Below are positions 16,252 to 25,897 of a DNA stretch of 64,000 nt, piece by piece. The translations under genes were made by a program, and so were the position numbers. The notes under the pieces are model-generated. The model saw only the letters and a program-made list of their open reading frames with translations, was not told the DNA's origin and did no database searches. Location of the stretch: assembly GCF_014023275.1 (NCBI RefSeq), contig NZ_CP054698.1, forward strand, positions 1,364,001 through 1,428,000, read 5' to 3'. This stretch comes from Nostoc edaphicum CCNP1411. Lineage in GTDB: Bacteria > Cyanobacteriota > Cyanobacteriia > Cyanobacteriales > Nostocaceae. Every line of letters begins with the position of its first letter. Position 1 is the stretch's first letter.

Positions 16252-18036
16252 CTATGTCATGCGATCGCACTCTCCATGATTCGCCATTACTGCGGCAAGT
16301 TTTTCTAGATTTTGACGAACAGTAACACTACGAAGATGATTTACACCCCAAATTCGTTCACAAATATCTAAAGCTTGCAAATAAAGCGGCTCTGCTTCAC
16401 CATAACGCCCTGTTGCACGATAAATTTCTGCCAAATTGTTGAGACTTTCCGCAACATTAGGATGATTTTCTCCCAACAAAAGCTTATCTAGTTCTAATGC
16501 TTTTATACATAAAGATTCCGCCTCATTGTAACGTCCCTGTTCTCTATACATATAACCCAAAGCATAGATAGTATCTGCTAAAAGTGGATGCGCTTTTTGT
16601 AATACACGCTCCTTGAGTTCTAATGATTGCAAAAACAAAGATTCCGCTTCACTGTAGCGTCCTTGAGCGCGATATATTAAACCTAAATTGTGCAAATCTG
16701 TTGCAACATCAGGATTCTCTTCTCCCAAAAATCGCTTATCTAGTTCTATTGCTTGTTGCGACAACGGTTCAGCTTCACTGAAACGTCCTTGATGATAATA
16801 AAGTAGCGCTAAATTATTCAGTATGAGAGCGAAAGAAGGATGATTTTCGCCCAACAGACGTTTTTCGAGTTCTAATGATTGCAGATACAAAGGTTCTGCT
16901 TCGTTATAACGTCCTTGTTCATCATATAGTAGTGCCAAATTGTTCAGACTGGCGACAACATCGGCATGGTTTTCTCCCCACAGAAGCTTTCTCAGTTCCA
17001 AAGCTTCTTGATATAAGAGTTCCGCTTTACTATATTGTCCAGTAGATTTGTAGAGTCCTGCCAAATTATTCAGGCTAGTAGCAAAAGAAGGATGGTTGTC
17101 TCCTAATAGGCGTTTCCTCAGTTCTAAAGCTTGTTTATATAAAGGTTCGGCTTCGCTATAGTGTCCCGTTGCACGATATATTCCCGCTAAATTATTGAGG
17201 CTATTAGCTAAATCTACCTGCAACCCTAGTTCATTTTGTAGCTCACTCGCCTGACGCCAATATTTAATTGCTAATTCCTGTTCTTCTTGATAATTTTGAG
17301 ATTCACCCCGCTCTAATCTGCTGCGGTAAATATCACCTAATCTTGAATATAAGGTAGCCAAGGTAGGATCTTTAGTTCCCTGTTCCTGTTCTACTTTCTC
17401 GATTAGCCTTTGTAAATCTTGGATGGGTAAGAAAAAAGCGTTATTTTCATTAGTATCTGTGCTGGCTAATTCTGTGTCTCTAAAAACAAAGCGGATATTT
17501 TCTAGTTCTTTACCAGGAATAGCATTCGTCTTTTTAGATTCAAACCGGAATACACCATTGCGCCAACTCCAAAAATCAGGGGCTTTTTTAATCAGGCTGA
17601 CTAAAATTTGGTTAGTTACCCAAAGCACGATCGCAAAAGGAAATTCGCGCAATCCTTCCCTTGTCCACTGTAAGTAGCCAAAAAATTTCTCCTGTTCCGA
17701 TTGCTCATTTCCCAATCTGAGAAAATAAAGTTGTTCAGCACCCGTCACAGTAATCACCGCCGGTTTCTGCTGACGGAGATATTCTTCTTGTTGTACCAGT
17801 TGGTTAAGAGCAGCTTTGAGACTAGGTTCTTGACGTGCTAAAGTTACTCGATATGCAGCGAAGGCGGGTTGTAGTTCGGCTTCATATTGAGCAATAATCT
17901 GATCACGAAAGCTAGCATCATCACAAACTGCAATCAGTAAATTTAAGCCCCGCTTTTGAGCTTCAATAGAAACAATTAAATCATCATACGCATCCTGATT
18001 TTCTTCCTCATCATCTAATAAATCTTCATTTAACAT
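16252..18036 (-). CDS. Kinesin-light-chain-type TPR protein, partner of AAA ATPase
   Basis: A 594-residue protein. The C-terminal part (about 255-580) contains eight 42-residue tetratricopeptide repeats of the kinesin light chain type (for example NNLAGLYKSTGQYSKAELLY). The N-terminal 200 residues hold a segment with PFAIVLWVTNQILVSLIKKAPDFWSWRNGVF, given here in pieces as FAIVLWVTNQIL and APDFWSWRNGVF. This pattern I associate with cyanobacterial STAND/TPR proteins; it lacks a P-loop. Its start overlaps the end of the upstream ATPase by 11 bp, so the two are co-translated and probably form one complex. TPRs would act as the ligand- or protein-recognition part. The biological role is unknown. 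Confidence 0.85.
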   Translation of the reverse strand: MLNEDLLDDEEENQDAYDDLIVSIEAQKRGLNLLIAVCDDASFRDQIIAQYEAELQPAFAAYRVTLARQEPSLKAALNQLVQQEEYLRQQKPAVITVTGAEQLYFLRLGNEQSEQEKFFGYLQWTREGLREFPFAIVLWVTNQILVSLIKKAPDFWSWRNGVFRFESKKTNAIPGKELENIRFVFRDTELASTDTNENNAFFLPIQDLQRLIEKVEQEQGTKDPTLATLYSRLGDIYRSRLERGESQNYQEEQELAIKYWRQASELQNELGLQVDLANSLNNLAGIYRATGHYSEAEPLYKQALELRKRLLGDNHPSFATSLNNLAGLYKSTGQYSKAELLYQEALELRKLLWGENHADVVASLNNLALLYDEQGRYNEAEPLYLQSLELEKRLLGENHPSFALILNNLALLYYHQGRFSEAEPLSQQAIELDKRFLGEENPDVATDLHNLGLIYRAQGRYSEAESLFLQSLELKERVLQKAHPLLADTIYALGYMYREQGRYNEAESLCIKALELDKLLLGENHPNVAESLNNLAEIYRATGRYGEAEPLYLQALDICERIWGVNHLRSVTVRQNLEKLAAVMANHGECDRMT

Positions 18037-19318
18037 TAATGGCTCCCTGTCTTCTCAAGCTTTCGATAATAATTGGATGAACATCATACCAAGTTTCATC
18101 GGTGCGATATTCTAGAACATACAGCCCATGTAGCAAATCCAAAAATTCTGCTTGTTTGGGATCATTGGGCATAAATTGTTCATAAACGCTCTGCAAAATA
18201 TCGATATCAACCTTTCCTAAACGTATGGAAAAATCATTGCGAATTTTATTGATTGCTTGCAGGAGAATTTTATCATCAATGATAACTTTGGCTGAAGGAT
18301 TACGCCGAATCGTTCGCAAACAAATGCGACAACATTCCTTAGAAATCCGAATTAACTCTCGCAATACGCCACCACTGTAAATCACAATTTTTTCAGCCGT
18401 TTCAGCCGCAATTAATTCACTGGGAATTCGCTTTTGTAAAACTTCACCGAGAATCTTTGTTGCTTCTGGACGAGGTTGGGCATTTGGGAAGCGATTTTTA
18501 CCTTTATCAAATATTTTTAAGACAGGCATCGCCACAACTTGATCGTTAGTTTCAGTGGCAATTATTGTGCTAATAAATGTTTCTCGAAGTACTGCGATCG
18601 GGATGGTGTAAATAATTTGAAAGTTAGGTTGACAAAGAGCTTTAATGTTATCTCGATAAATTTCGTTAACTCTGCCTAAGTCAAGTTTATCTAAATCATC
18701 AATAATTACTAAAACGTTTTGTTTAGTTGCAGCTTGAATTAGAGCAGCAATTTCATTAATTCTGGCAACTAAATCTGATAACTTGCGTTCAAATTCTTGC
18801 TTAATTTCATCTCGAACGCTAGCATCAGCTTTTAATTTAGAGCTAATCAACTTTAAAAGGTCAAAACCAATACTAGCTTCTGCTTGCAAATTTAATTCTT
18901 CAGTGCGAGTGCGGGTAGCAAACCACTTATAAAGAGCTTCTTTAGTAGATTGCGGAATATCAACTTTGCGTGCTTCTGCCTCTGTCATTAAATTAACTGC
19001 GATCGCAAACAGTATATTAATATGATTAACGGCCGACATTTCAATTTTGTCAGCAATAGAAAAGAGAACTACAAAATATTTATCTTGAATTTGTCGGCTA
19101 AATTCAGCTAACAAAGTAGACTTACCACATCCCCGATGTCCTGTAAAGACAATTTTGCCATCTCCATTAGGACTATCTTCCACTAATTGGTTCAGGTCTG
19201 CAATCAAATCATCACCATATTCGACTCTAAATCTTTCCATTTCGTTCCGTTCCATTAACGGAAACAGTTCGAGATTGCTGTATGCGTCTTGAAAGGAGTT
19301 TAATAAGTCTTCAGACAT
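18026..19318 (-). CDS. AAA/STAND-like P-loop ATPase
   Basis: A 430-residue cytosolic ATPase. Walker A is GHRGCGKST near residue 59 and Walker B is VLVIIDDLDKLD near residue 207. A sensor-2-like arginine is in SGGVLRELIRI, and a C-terminal helical region resembles the winged-helix end of ORC/STAND ATPases. It is the first gene of a two-gene unit with the overlapping TPR gene. Splitting the ATPase and superstructure-forming repeats over two polypeptides resembles a divided STAND sensor, which in bacteria often serve in signalling or defence. No effector domain (nuclease, TIR, protease) is visible in either protein, so I do not name a defence system. Confidence 0.85.
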   Translation of the reverse strand: MSEDLLNSFQDAYSNLELFPLMERNEMERFRVEYGDDLIADLNQLVEDSPNGDGKIVFTGHRGCGKSTLLAEFSRQIQDKYFVVLFSIADKIEMSAVNHINILFAIAVNLMTEAEARKVDIPQSTKEALYKWFATRTRTEELNLQAEASIGFDLLKLISSKLKADASVRDEIKQEFERKLSDLVARINEIAALIQAATKQNVLVIIDDLDKLDLGRVNEIYRDNIKALCQPNFQIIYTIPIAVLRETFISTIIATETNDQVVAMPVLKIFDKGKNRFPNAQPRPEATKILGEVLQKRIPSELIAAETAEKIVIYSGGVLRELIRISKECCRICLRTIRRNPSAKVIIDDKILLQAINKIRNDFSIRLGKVDIDILQSVYEQFMPNDPKQAEFLDLLHGLYVLEYRTDETWYDVHPIIIESLRRQGAINVK

Positions 19319-19707
19319 TGGATAGTGCCGTAAACGTGCTAACTATCCATATAATGGCTCATGATTTTTAAAGCACAAGTTTAGATAATTACAATTTTTA
19401 TAACTCTGTCAATAAATGACTACTAGGTGATACTGTCTTATGTTTTCAAAGACGATACTTTTAGTTCCACAATCTCAACCGACAAACAAGTAATAGAGGT
19501 GAATATAAATAAAAATCAATGATAGATTATACATTTATTAAATATAAATAAATAATAGATTATACATTTGAGATAGTGAAAGTTACCTAACAAATAAATA
19601 AATAAAATTAAATTTTCGTTTATAAAATTAAATTTTCCACATCCTGTGTTTATGTACCCTCTAGCTATTATTGCAACAGTAGTGGTTTCTGAACTTACGG
19701 GAGCAGT
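19319..19707. other. AT-rich gap with short direct repeats
   Basis: Contains two copies of ATAGATTATACATTT (19526 and 19555 region) and two of ATAAAATTAAATTTT (about 19610 and 19622). No gene is seen. The ATPase promoter should lie near 19320-19450. Confidence 0.5.
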
Positions 19708-19983
19708 CTAACTTGCATGAGCGTTCTTGATCGGTTCCCAAACTGTCTCCTCACGCACGCGATCGTGGGCTATTCCTAAACCTGTGGAATGGTAAGCTTC
19801 GAGAGCAGATTGACACTGCTGAACCATTTGGGCTTCAGTAAGAGGTTGAAAATTTAATGCTGTGTCTATCTCTCCGTACTCAAATGATTCTTTTACTGTT
19901 CTCTGTGCTTGGTTGCAACAGCAGCAATAGATATGTATTACACCAAGCGATACTTGTGGCTGGTTATACCTACGCTCTTTTTA
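19708..19983 (-). pseudogene. Protein-like reading frame following the sensor kinase stop
   Basis: A frame of 90 sense codons runs from just after the sensor kinase stop to a TAG at 19708-19710. It is in the same frame as the kinase, separated only by its TAA. The second half reads like real protein (ESFEYGEIDTALNFQPL, then STGLGIAHDRVREETVWEP), but it has no ATG, GTG or TTG start before an internal Met. I take it for the 3' remnant of an unrelated gene whose 5' end was lost. A short CDS from the internal ATG is possible. The family is not recognised. Confidence 0.4.
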
Positions 19984-22900
19984 ACTAACTGTCCGTTTCA
20001 TCGGAACTTCTATCCAGAACTCACAGCCGTTACCAGGTTCAGAAACACACTTGATATTACCACCGTGTTTTTCAACAATAATTTGGTAGCTAATAGATAA
20101 ACCCAAACCAGTACCTTGTCCAGGTTGCTTGGTGGTAAAGAAAGGTTCAAAAATGCGCGATCGCACCATCTCTGGAATCCCACAACCATTATCGGCAATC
20201 CAAATCAGAATCGTATTCCCTTCTATGACTCCTGTCCGAATCCAAATTTTAGGATTGTCAATTATTTTTCCACTAGTTGCTAAGTTTTCCAGTGCATCGA
20301 TCGCATTGTTGAGAATATTCATAAATACTTGATTCATCTGGGCTGCATAGCAGACTACTGGAGGCAATTCCCCATATTCTTTAATTACCTCAATAGCAAA
20401 AGCATTAGTCTCTGGTTGCAGCCGATGTTGTAAAATTAGCAAAGTACTGTCGATGCCTTCATGAATATCTACAGGCTTCATTCCTGTTTCATCAAGTCGA
20501 GAAAAACTTCGCAACGACAAAACTAATTTAGAGATCCGATCTGCCCCCATTTTCATTGAAATGAGAATTTTGGGCAAGTCATCACTAATGAAATCTAAAT
20601 CAAGTGCTGCTACTTGCTTTTGCACTTCTCCTGTTGTCTTAGGATACTGTTTCTGATAGAGGCGCAGTAATTTCAATAAATTTTCGGCATGTTCAGTAAC
20701 GTAAGTGATGTTGCCATAAATAAAACTAATTGGGTTGTTAATTTCATGGGCTACACCAGCAACTAACTGCCCTAAGCCTGCCATTTTCTCACTTTGAATT
20801 AACTGGCTCTGAGTGTGCTGTAATTCTTTAAGAGTCTGGGTGAGTTCTTCTTTCTGACGTTGAGTTTGTTCGAGTAATTCCGCCTGCTGAAGCCCTACCC
20901 CTAACTGAGTACCAATCTGCATCAGCAAATCTACCTCATCTTCTTGCCAATCACGGGGTTTGATATTTTGATAAGCTGCTAATAATCCCCAGAGTTTCTC
21001 ACCTTGAAAAATCGGCACAATCATATATGCCCTAGCCTCCATTAGCTCAATCAAGGCAATATAAGGAATAGAATCATCGGTGCTGTAAATATCCTTAATG
21101 ACAAGAGTTTTACCATTAGCAAAGTCTCCTACTTGGTTTTTTTGCAAGTAATCATCTACGTAGGCGTAGCCCGTCGTAGACATCGCAGGTACAATTGTCT
21201 TTACTGGTGTCCAACCTTGAACTAAAGACTCAGCTACGAATTCGCCACTCCAATCAGCCCGGAATCGATAGATTGTCACTCGATCAACTTCCAATAACCG
21301 CCGAACTTCTTCTGTACTGGTAGCAAAGATGGTGTCAATATCAAGAGACTGGCGAATTTTCTCCACAGTTGCGGCTAAGGCCTTCTCCCTTTCGGCGGCT
21401 TTGCGTTCTCGTTCGGCGGCTTTAGCGAGTTTTTGGGCTTGCACCTGCATCTGTTTCAATGACTCGGCTTGCTGTAATGCTACCCCCAATTGGACGCCAA
21501 CTTGTGCTAGCAAGTTGATTTCCTCATCTTGCCAATAACGAGGTTGGGAGTTTTGATAAGCTACTAGCAATCCCCACAATTTTTCGCCCTGAGAAATTGG
21601 TACAAAAATTTCATTCCGTGCATACTTACCCGCTTGCTTTTTTTGCACAAGAACGCCTTCTGTTACAGGTTGCGGTTTAACTATTGGTGTCCAACCATCA
21701 ACAATGGAATCGGCGACAAATTCGCCACTCCAATCAGGATAGAAGCGGTAAATTGCGACTCGTTCCACTTCTAATAACCGACGAACTTCTTGAGTTGTGG
21801 TTTTAAAGATGGCTTCAATTTCAAGTGACTGACGAATTTTTTCTACGGTGTTCGCCAATGCCCTTTGCCTTTCAGCAGCTTTACTAATCTCTGCTGCTTG
21901 GATTTGCATTTGTTGGATAAATTCCGCTTGTTGCAAAGCCACACCTAGTTGTGTACCCACTTGGGTAAGCAAGTAAACCTCATCTTTTTGCCAATCACGG
22001 GTTCTGGCGTTCTGGTATACTGCTAGCAAGCCCCAGAGCTTCTGACCGTGGTAAATGGCAATGATCACATAAGCTCTTGCTTGATAAATTTCTAATATTT
22101 TAATGTAGCAGTCACTAAAGCCGGAATTGTAAATATCATTACAAACACGATACACTTCACACCGACTAAAGCTACCACCCTTTGTATCTTGTAAGTAGGT
22201 ATCGGCGACTGGGGGGTTAGCTAAATCTTTGGCGCTGCATTCACTGACATTTTCACTCAATTCCGGTCGCTGCAATTGTTCATCGATCAGGGAGATCCAA
22301 CCCTCTGCCACTGATTCAAACACGAATTCACCACTCCAATCGGGATTGAAGCGATAAATAGCCACACGGTCAGCATTTAGCAGTTGCCTAAGTTCTGCGG
22401 TGCTTGTGTGGAAAATGCTTTCCAAGTCTAGGAATTGACGAATTTTCTCAATGGTTATGGCTATGGTTTTTTGCCATTGGGCTGCTTTTTCTCTAGCTTT
22501 TGCTTGTGCTAGTTGTGCTGATTGCAGTTTTACTTGTTCTAAGTAATCTGCTTGCTGCAAAGCAACTCCTAGATGTTCAGCAATGAGTTGCACAAACTCA
22601 ATTTCTGATGCTTCCCATTGCCGAGGACTACTACACTGATGAATACACAGCAATCCCCATAAATCTTTACCTTTCATCAAAGGGGCAGTTATATTGGCAC
22701 GTACCTGAAATCTTTCTAGAATCTGGATGTAGCAATCACTAGCATTAACTTGATAAATATCAGCTATTGCTCTAATCCGACCTTGCTGATATAGTTCTGC
22801 AAATTTTTCACTAAAGCAGTGGTCGCGTAGTTTGGCTGCTAGTGCCGAATCCCATTCGGTTGCCACATCTTCATAGATAAATTCCCCTTCCCATGCCAAA

Positions 22901-23133
22901 TCAGGATCAAAACGAAACACGCCAACCCGATCGCTTTTTAAAAGTTGGCGGACTTCAGTGACTGTAATTTTGAAGATAGTTTCTATGTCTAGAGACTCGC
23001 GAATGTGGGCAATCACTCCAGACAAGGCTTTTTGTTGCTCATTCTGACACAGGGAGGCTGTTGTCACATCTGAATGAGACTCTTGCTGTTCTGAATTTGG
23101 TTCTATGGGTTGAGTAGTAGAGGAGTTTTCCAT
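19981..23133 (-). CDS. Four-GAF histidine kinase with cyanobacteriochrome-type first GAF
   Basis: A 1050-residue cytosolic sensor kinase. Four GAF domains (about 40-195, 230-405, 425-580, 610-765) are joined by coiled linkers, then a HisKA domain with H-box [12 protein letters not shown] near residue 795 and an HATPase domain with [18 protein letters not shown] and [12 protein letters not shown]1 has DHCF (Cys106) and, exactly 28 residues later, Cys134 in [12 protein letters not shown]. This is the spacing of the second and canonical bilin cysteines of DXCF cyanobacteriochromes, except that Tyr replaces the usual His after the canonical Cys. GAF2 keeps a canonical-position Cys342 (SDCYIKILE). 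GAF3 and GAF4 lack it. It would act as a light sensor if bilin binds. No response regulator gene is adjacent. Confidence 0.92.
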   Translation of the reverse strand: MENSSTTQPIEPNSEQQESHSDVTTASLCQNEQQKALSGVIAHIRESLDIETIFKITVTEVRQLLKSDRVGVFRFDPDLAWEGEFIYEDVATEWDSALAAKLRDHCFSEKFAELYQQGRIRAIADIYQVNASDCYIQILERFQVRANITAPLMKGKDLWGLLCIHQCSSPRQWEASEIEFVQLIAEHLGVALQQADYLEQVKLQSAQLAQAKAREKAAQWQKTIAITIEKIRQFLDLESIFHTSTAELRQLLNADRVAIYRFNPDWSGEFVFESVAEGWISLIDEQLQRPELSENVSECSAKDLANPPVADTYLQDTKGGSFSRCEVYRVCNDIYNSGFSDCYIKILEIYQARAYVIIAIYHGQKLWGLLAVYQNARTRDWQKDEVYLLTQVGTQLGVALQQAEFIQQMQIQAAEISKAAERQRALANTVEKIRQSLEIEAIFKTTTQEVRRLLEVERVAIYRFYPDWSGEFVADSIVDGWTPIVKPQPVTEGVLVQKKQAGKYARNEIFVPISQGEKLWGLLVAYQNSQPRYWQDEEINLLAQVGVQLGVALQQAESLKQMQVQAQKLAKAAERERKAAEREKALAATVEKIRQSLDIDTIFATSTEEVRRLLEVDRVTIYRFRADWSGEFVAESLVQGWTPVKTIVPAMSTTGYAYVDDYLQKNQVGDFANGKTLVIKDIYSTDDSIPYIALIELMEARAYMIVPIFQGEKLWGLLAAYQNIKPRDWQEDEVDLLMQIGTQLGVGLQQAELLEQTQRQKEELTQTLKELQHTQSQLIQSEKMAGLGQLVAGVAHEINNPISFIYGNITYVTEHAENLLKLLRLYQKQYPKTTGEVQKQVAALDLDFISDDLPKILISMKMGADRISKLVLSLRSFSRLDETGMKPVDIHEGIDSTLLILQHRLQPETNAFAIEVIKEYGELPPVVCYAAQMNQVFMNILNNAIDALENLATSGKIIDNPKIWIRTGVIEGNTILIWIADNGCGIPEMVRSRIFEPFFTTKQPGQGTGLGLSISYQIIVEKHGGNIKCVSEPGNGCEFWIEVPMKRTVS

Positions 23134-23231
23134 TCCCAGTGGGACTTTAAATATTGAAAGTCTTCTATCTCATGATTCCCGTTGCGATCGCAAACGTAAC
23201 AGTTATTTCCTTTAAATGCCAGAAAAAACAA

Positions 23232-23263
23232 TGTAGGGACACGATATTTATCGCGTCCCTACA
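23232..23263. repeat. Dispersed palindromic repeat (TGTAGGGAC...GTCCCTACA)
   Basis: Nine-base perfect arms flank CACGATATTTATCGC-type spacer sequence. This hairpin family is common between Nostoc genes; a diverged copy is at 6392-6420. It lies between the 53-residue protein gene and the sensor kinase and could attenuate transcription. Confidence 0.75.
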
Positions 23264-23288
23264 CAAAGATTTTTCAACCACGAGAAAA

Positions 23289-23450
23289 CTATCGCCGCTT
23301 AGGAGTGGCGCTGCGGGTGGTGCGTTTCTCTTCATCTCGACGACGGCGATCGCGCCAGTCTGCCAGGGTCAAATAACCAATACCACCAGTGACTACTACG
23401 AGTAGCACTACAGCAAATAAAGCCAAAATACTCAAAAATGGACTTTCCAC
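23289..23450 (-). CDS. Small single-helix membrane protein downstream of petN
   Basis: A 53-residue protein read directly from the sequence, starting GTG 23450 with AGAGG just upstream. One hydrophobic helix (ILALFAVVLLVVVTGGIGYL, residues 8-27) is followed by LADWRDRRRRDEEKR, a highly charged and mostly basic tail. The gene starts 7 bp after the petN stop, so the two are surely co-transcribed. I do not know its function; the close link to petN suggests a thylakoid membrane protein, perhaps related to cytochrome b6f or photosystem biogenesis (inference). The positive tail should face the cytoplasm. Confidence 0.75.
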   Translation of the reverse strand: MESPFLSILALFAVVLLVVVTGGIGYLTLADWRDRRRRDEEKRTTRSATPKRR

Positions 23451-23457
23451 AATGCCT

Positions 23458-23547
23458 CTACAGTCCGTTACGTCCCCACACTACCATTGCAATTGACCAA
23501 GTAAACACAACTAACAGTGATACCCAACCTAGTGTCAAAATCTCCAT
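23458..23547 (-). CDS. petN: Cytochrome b6-f complex subunit PetN
   Basis: A 29-residue single-helix subunit of the cytochrome b6-f complex, which passes electrons from plastoquinol to plastocyanin in photosynthesis and respiration. The translation starts [18 protein letters not shown] and ends VVWGRNGL, matching the highly conserved PetN family in length and in the WGRNG(L/F) end. Start ATG 23547. It is followed 7 bp later by the 53-residue membrane protein gene on the same strand. Confidence 0.96.
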   Translation of the reverse strand: MEILTLGWVSLLVVFTWSIAMVVWGRNGL

Positions 23548-23669
23548 AGTCCCACTTTTCAAATAATTACAAAAGGTTTCTAATATTTATCATACTGGGA
23601 AAGGGCGGTTAATCCTTCAGCAGTGTTGGTGCGATCGCTGCACTCTTAAATTTTACTCAAGGACGCAAA

Positions 23670-24131
23670 GTGAACGAAACTTCAGATGTTCAACTGATGG
23701 CAGAACGCCTAGAATCCCTGAAAGCTGGAATAATTGGGGGTTTATCTGTGTGTTTCGCTTTTGCGATCGCTAGTTTGTTGAATACTTTAGTTCTGGCAAA
23801 GTATTTTCCAGCACTCGCAAGTCTGCAAAGTAATGTTAATTGGTATTGGTGGGTGAGTGGTGCGATCGCAACTTTTGCTGGTTTGCTATTTGGTGTCACC
23901 TACCGCTACATCATCCGCTCAGATAAAAACCCTCAACTCAAAGCTGGTGGTGTGCTAGCCTTTGGCTTGGTGCGGGGATTAACTCAAATAGAACTTGGGT
24001 GGAATTCTCATAGCACAATTTGGCCTTTTGTGGTCTTGGCTTTTGAAAGTGTATTGTGGTTTGGAATAGCTGCGATCGCTCTTGATGTTGCTATTCAACT
24101 GCGTTGGGTTAAACCTTTTTCATCAATCTAA
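23670..24131 (+). CDS. Conserved four-helix membrane protein, unknown function
   Basis: A 153-residue membrane protein with four hydrophobic segments: IIGGLSVCFAFAIASLL (about 21-37), WVSGAIATFAGLLFG (60-74), GVLAFGLVRGLTQ (93-105) and WPFVVLAFESVLWFG (116-131). It begins with GTG 23670. Its location beside petN, divergently transcribed with a shared 120-bp promoter region, is suggestive of a thylakoid role but proves nothing. I recognise it only as a protein type common in cyanobacteria. Confidence 0.8.
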   Translation: MNETSDVQLMAERLESLKAGIIGGLSVCFAFAIASLLNTLVLAKYFPALASLQSNVNWYWWVSGAIATFAGLLFGVTYRYIIRSDKNPQLKAGGVLAFGLVRGLTQIELGWNSHSTIWPFVVLAFESVLWFGIAAIALDVAIQLRWVKPFSSI

Positions 24132-24282
24132 ACAGGGGGTTGTAGTTCAAACACATGAAAAAGGTTGTAAATATCGCATTTTTGTAGCACATTAATTACA
24201 ATAAATTACAGATTAATTATGTCAGCCTTAAAAAATACGTATAAACAACCACTATTATTAAATAATATTTTTATTACCTAAT

Positions 24283-24846
24283 ATGAAATCTCAAATATCC
24301 CACTACTATCTAATAGTCGATTTGGAGGCTACGTGCTGTAACAGTAAGACTATTCCTCGTCACGAAATGGAAATCATCGAAATCGGTGCAGTGATGCTCA
24401 ATCGAACAACGTGGGTAATTGATTCAGAGTTTCAGCAATTCATCCAACCTGTGAGACATCCACAACTGACAAGTTTTTGCACCGAATTGACTAGCATTCG
24501 GCAGCAAGATGTTGACGAAGCACCCAAATTTTTAGAGGTAATTTCTCGATTCAAAGAATGGATTGATTTATTTCCAAATTATATTTTTTGTTCTTGGGGC
24601 AGTTACGACAAAAAGCAATTTATTCAAGATTGCGCGTTTCATAATTTCCCTTATCCTTTTACTTCAGAGCACATAAATATCAAAGAGGAATTTTCAGAAT
24701 ATCTTGGCGTATCCAAAAAATTTGGTATGGCAGAGGCTCTCAATAAGCTAGGAATAGAATTGAAAGGCAAACATCATCGTGGAATTGATGATGCCCATAA
24801 CATTGCATCTATCTACAGACAGATTAAAACTAAAAAATTAAGCTGA
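24283..24846 (+). CDS. ERI-1/KapD-like 3'-5' exonuclease
   Basis: A 187-residue DEDDh exonuclease. Motif Exo I is YYLIVDLEATC near residue 9, followed by EIIEIGAVML. Exo II lies in CSWGSYDKKQF, and Exo III is HHRGIDDAHNIASI near residue 165 with the catalytic His and Asp. The insert between Exo I and the Glu (CCNSKTIPRHEM) is typical of the ERI-1/THEX1-like branch, which trims RNA 3' ends. It is complete, monocistronic and unlike the DnaQ-type protein at 1944. An RNA-processing role is inferred from the subfamily. Confidence 0.87.
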   Translation: MKSQISHYYLIVDLEATCCNSKTIPRHEMEIIEIGAVMLNRTTWVIDSEFQQFIQPVRHPQLTSFCTELTSIRQQDVDEAPKFLEVISRFKEWIDLFPNYIFCSWGSYDKKQFIQDCAFHNFPYPFTSEHINIKEEFSEYLGVSKKFGMAEALNKLGIELKGKHHRGIDDAHNIASIYRQIKTKKLS

Positions 24847-24948
24847 TTGAAGAAGAATACAGAATTCAGCAATCAAGACGCTTTGCGAACGCTAACGCAG
24901 CCCTGAACTAGACTATAAGTGTAATCCTAACTATGGCAGGAAACCTTT

Positions 24949-25422
24949 GTGAAAGCTAGATGGATTATCACAGCAGTTTCGGCAGCACTATTTTTCGGCG
25001 GTAGCCTGCTCACATCATTGCGTGACCCTTGGTTTCAGAACTTGCAGCGTCCCGACTGGTTAACCTTTGAATTCCTCATCCCATTTATCTGGACATTCAT
25101 TTGGATCTGTCTGACAATTTCAGCAATTATTGTCTGGGAGAGAAGCTCAAAACAGCCTCGTCCTTGGCTGTTGATGGGTTTGTACGCAGCGATCGCTCTT
25201 TTGACCTCCGTTTACAGTCCCATTGTGGTAGAACTTCGCAGCCTAACAGGTGGAATGATTGTCGGTGGCTTGGCAACACTTCTCGTCTATATTTTGGCAT
25301 TTTTGGTTAAGCCAATTTCCCAAAAAGCCTCGTGGCTGTTCCTACCTTATGCTCTCTGGGGCCCTTTCGGTACTTATCTCACTTGGCTATTAATTCAACT
25401 TAATCAGGGCACAGGCAGATAA
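24949..25422 (+). CDS. tspO: TspO/MBR-family membrane protein
   Basis: A 157-residue protein with five hydrophobic helices. The family signature of aromatic residues and prolines is visible: WFQNLQRPDWLTFEFLIPFIW, here cited as WFQNLQRPDW and FLIPFIWTFIW, and later PYALWGPFGTYLTWLL. TspO proteins bind porphyrins and sterol-like ligands and respond to stress. The start is GTG 24949 with AGGAAA upstream. The second half is less like textbook TspO (the usual W..Y.RAS motifs are not clear), so it may be a diverged relative. Confidence 0.7.
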   Translation: MKARWIITAVSAALFFGGSLLTSLRDPWFQNLQRPDWLTFEFLIPFIWTFIWICLTISAIIVWERSSKQPRPWLLMGLYAAIALLTSVYSPIVVELRSLTGGMIVGGLATLLVYILAFLVKPISQKASWLFLPYALWGPFGTYLTWLLIQLNQGTGR

Positions 25423-25897
25423 AAGACTTCGACACTGAAAATTAAGCGATTGATCGCTAACTACAAACCTCACAAAATTAATGTAACAAACCACTATTGA
25501 GATTTGGCAATATCTATCGTTTGCTAGAGGAAGCAATGATTGTGATTTTCTATGCTTTTGGTGATTTAGTATCGCTCACCTATAGGAATCCGGTTTGATT
25601 TCTGAAAAAAATCTGTACACCTCTAATTTCGTTCTTTCTTGTTAAGAGTTCTTTCTCTATACGAGTAATTTCAAAAATCAAATACTAGTCCTATATCAAT
25701 ACTTCTCGGTTAATCACTTTTAACTCGGAATCGGGTTTGGGGAAAAGGTTAAAGGTTAAGGGGTAAAGGTTTTTTCTTTTCCCTTTCCCATTCCCCTTTT
25801 ACCCTTAACCGAGAAGTATTGAGTCCTATATTTTCACTCTAATTTTTTTCAGCAACAGCATTTCTAGACAAAAACTGCTTTAGAAAAAGAGGAATAT
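25423..25897. other. Gap containing a MITE-like element
   Basis: AT-rich sequence without a gene. It contains the 125-bp inverted-repeat element listed separately; the last 60 bp before 25898 should hold the protease promoter and its ribosome site AGAGGAAT. Confidence 0.6.
25697..25821. mobile_element. MITE-like element with 17-bp TIRs and 10-bp flanking duplication
   Basis: The ends CAATACTTCTCGGTTAA (25697-25713) and its exact complement (25805-25821) bound a 125-bp element with no coding capacity. The same 10 bases, AGTCCTATAT, flank it directly on both sides (25687-25696 and 25822-25831), as expected of a target duplication. The interior is a purine run followed by a pyrimidine run that can fold further. 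Confidence 0.8.

Noticed and set aside
23154..23405. Plus-strand 83-codon frame
   Set aside because: It covers the minus-strand 53-residue membrane protein gene and a dispersed palindrome, and has no protein-like pattern.
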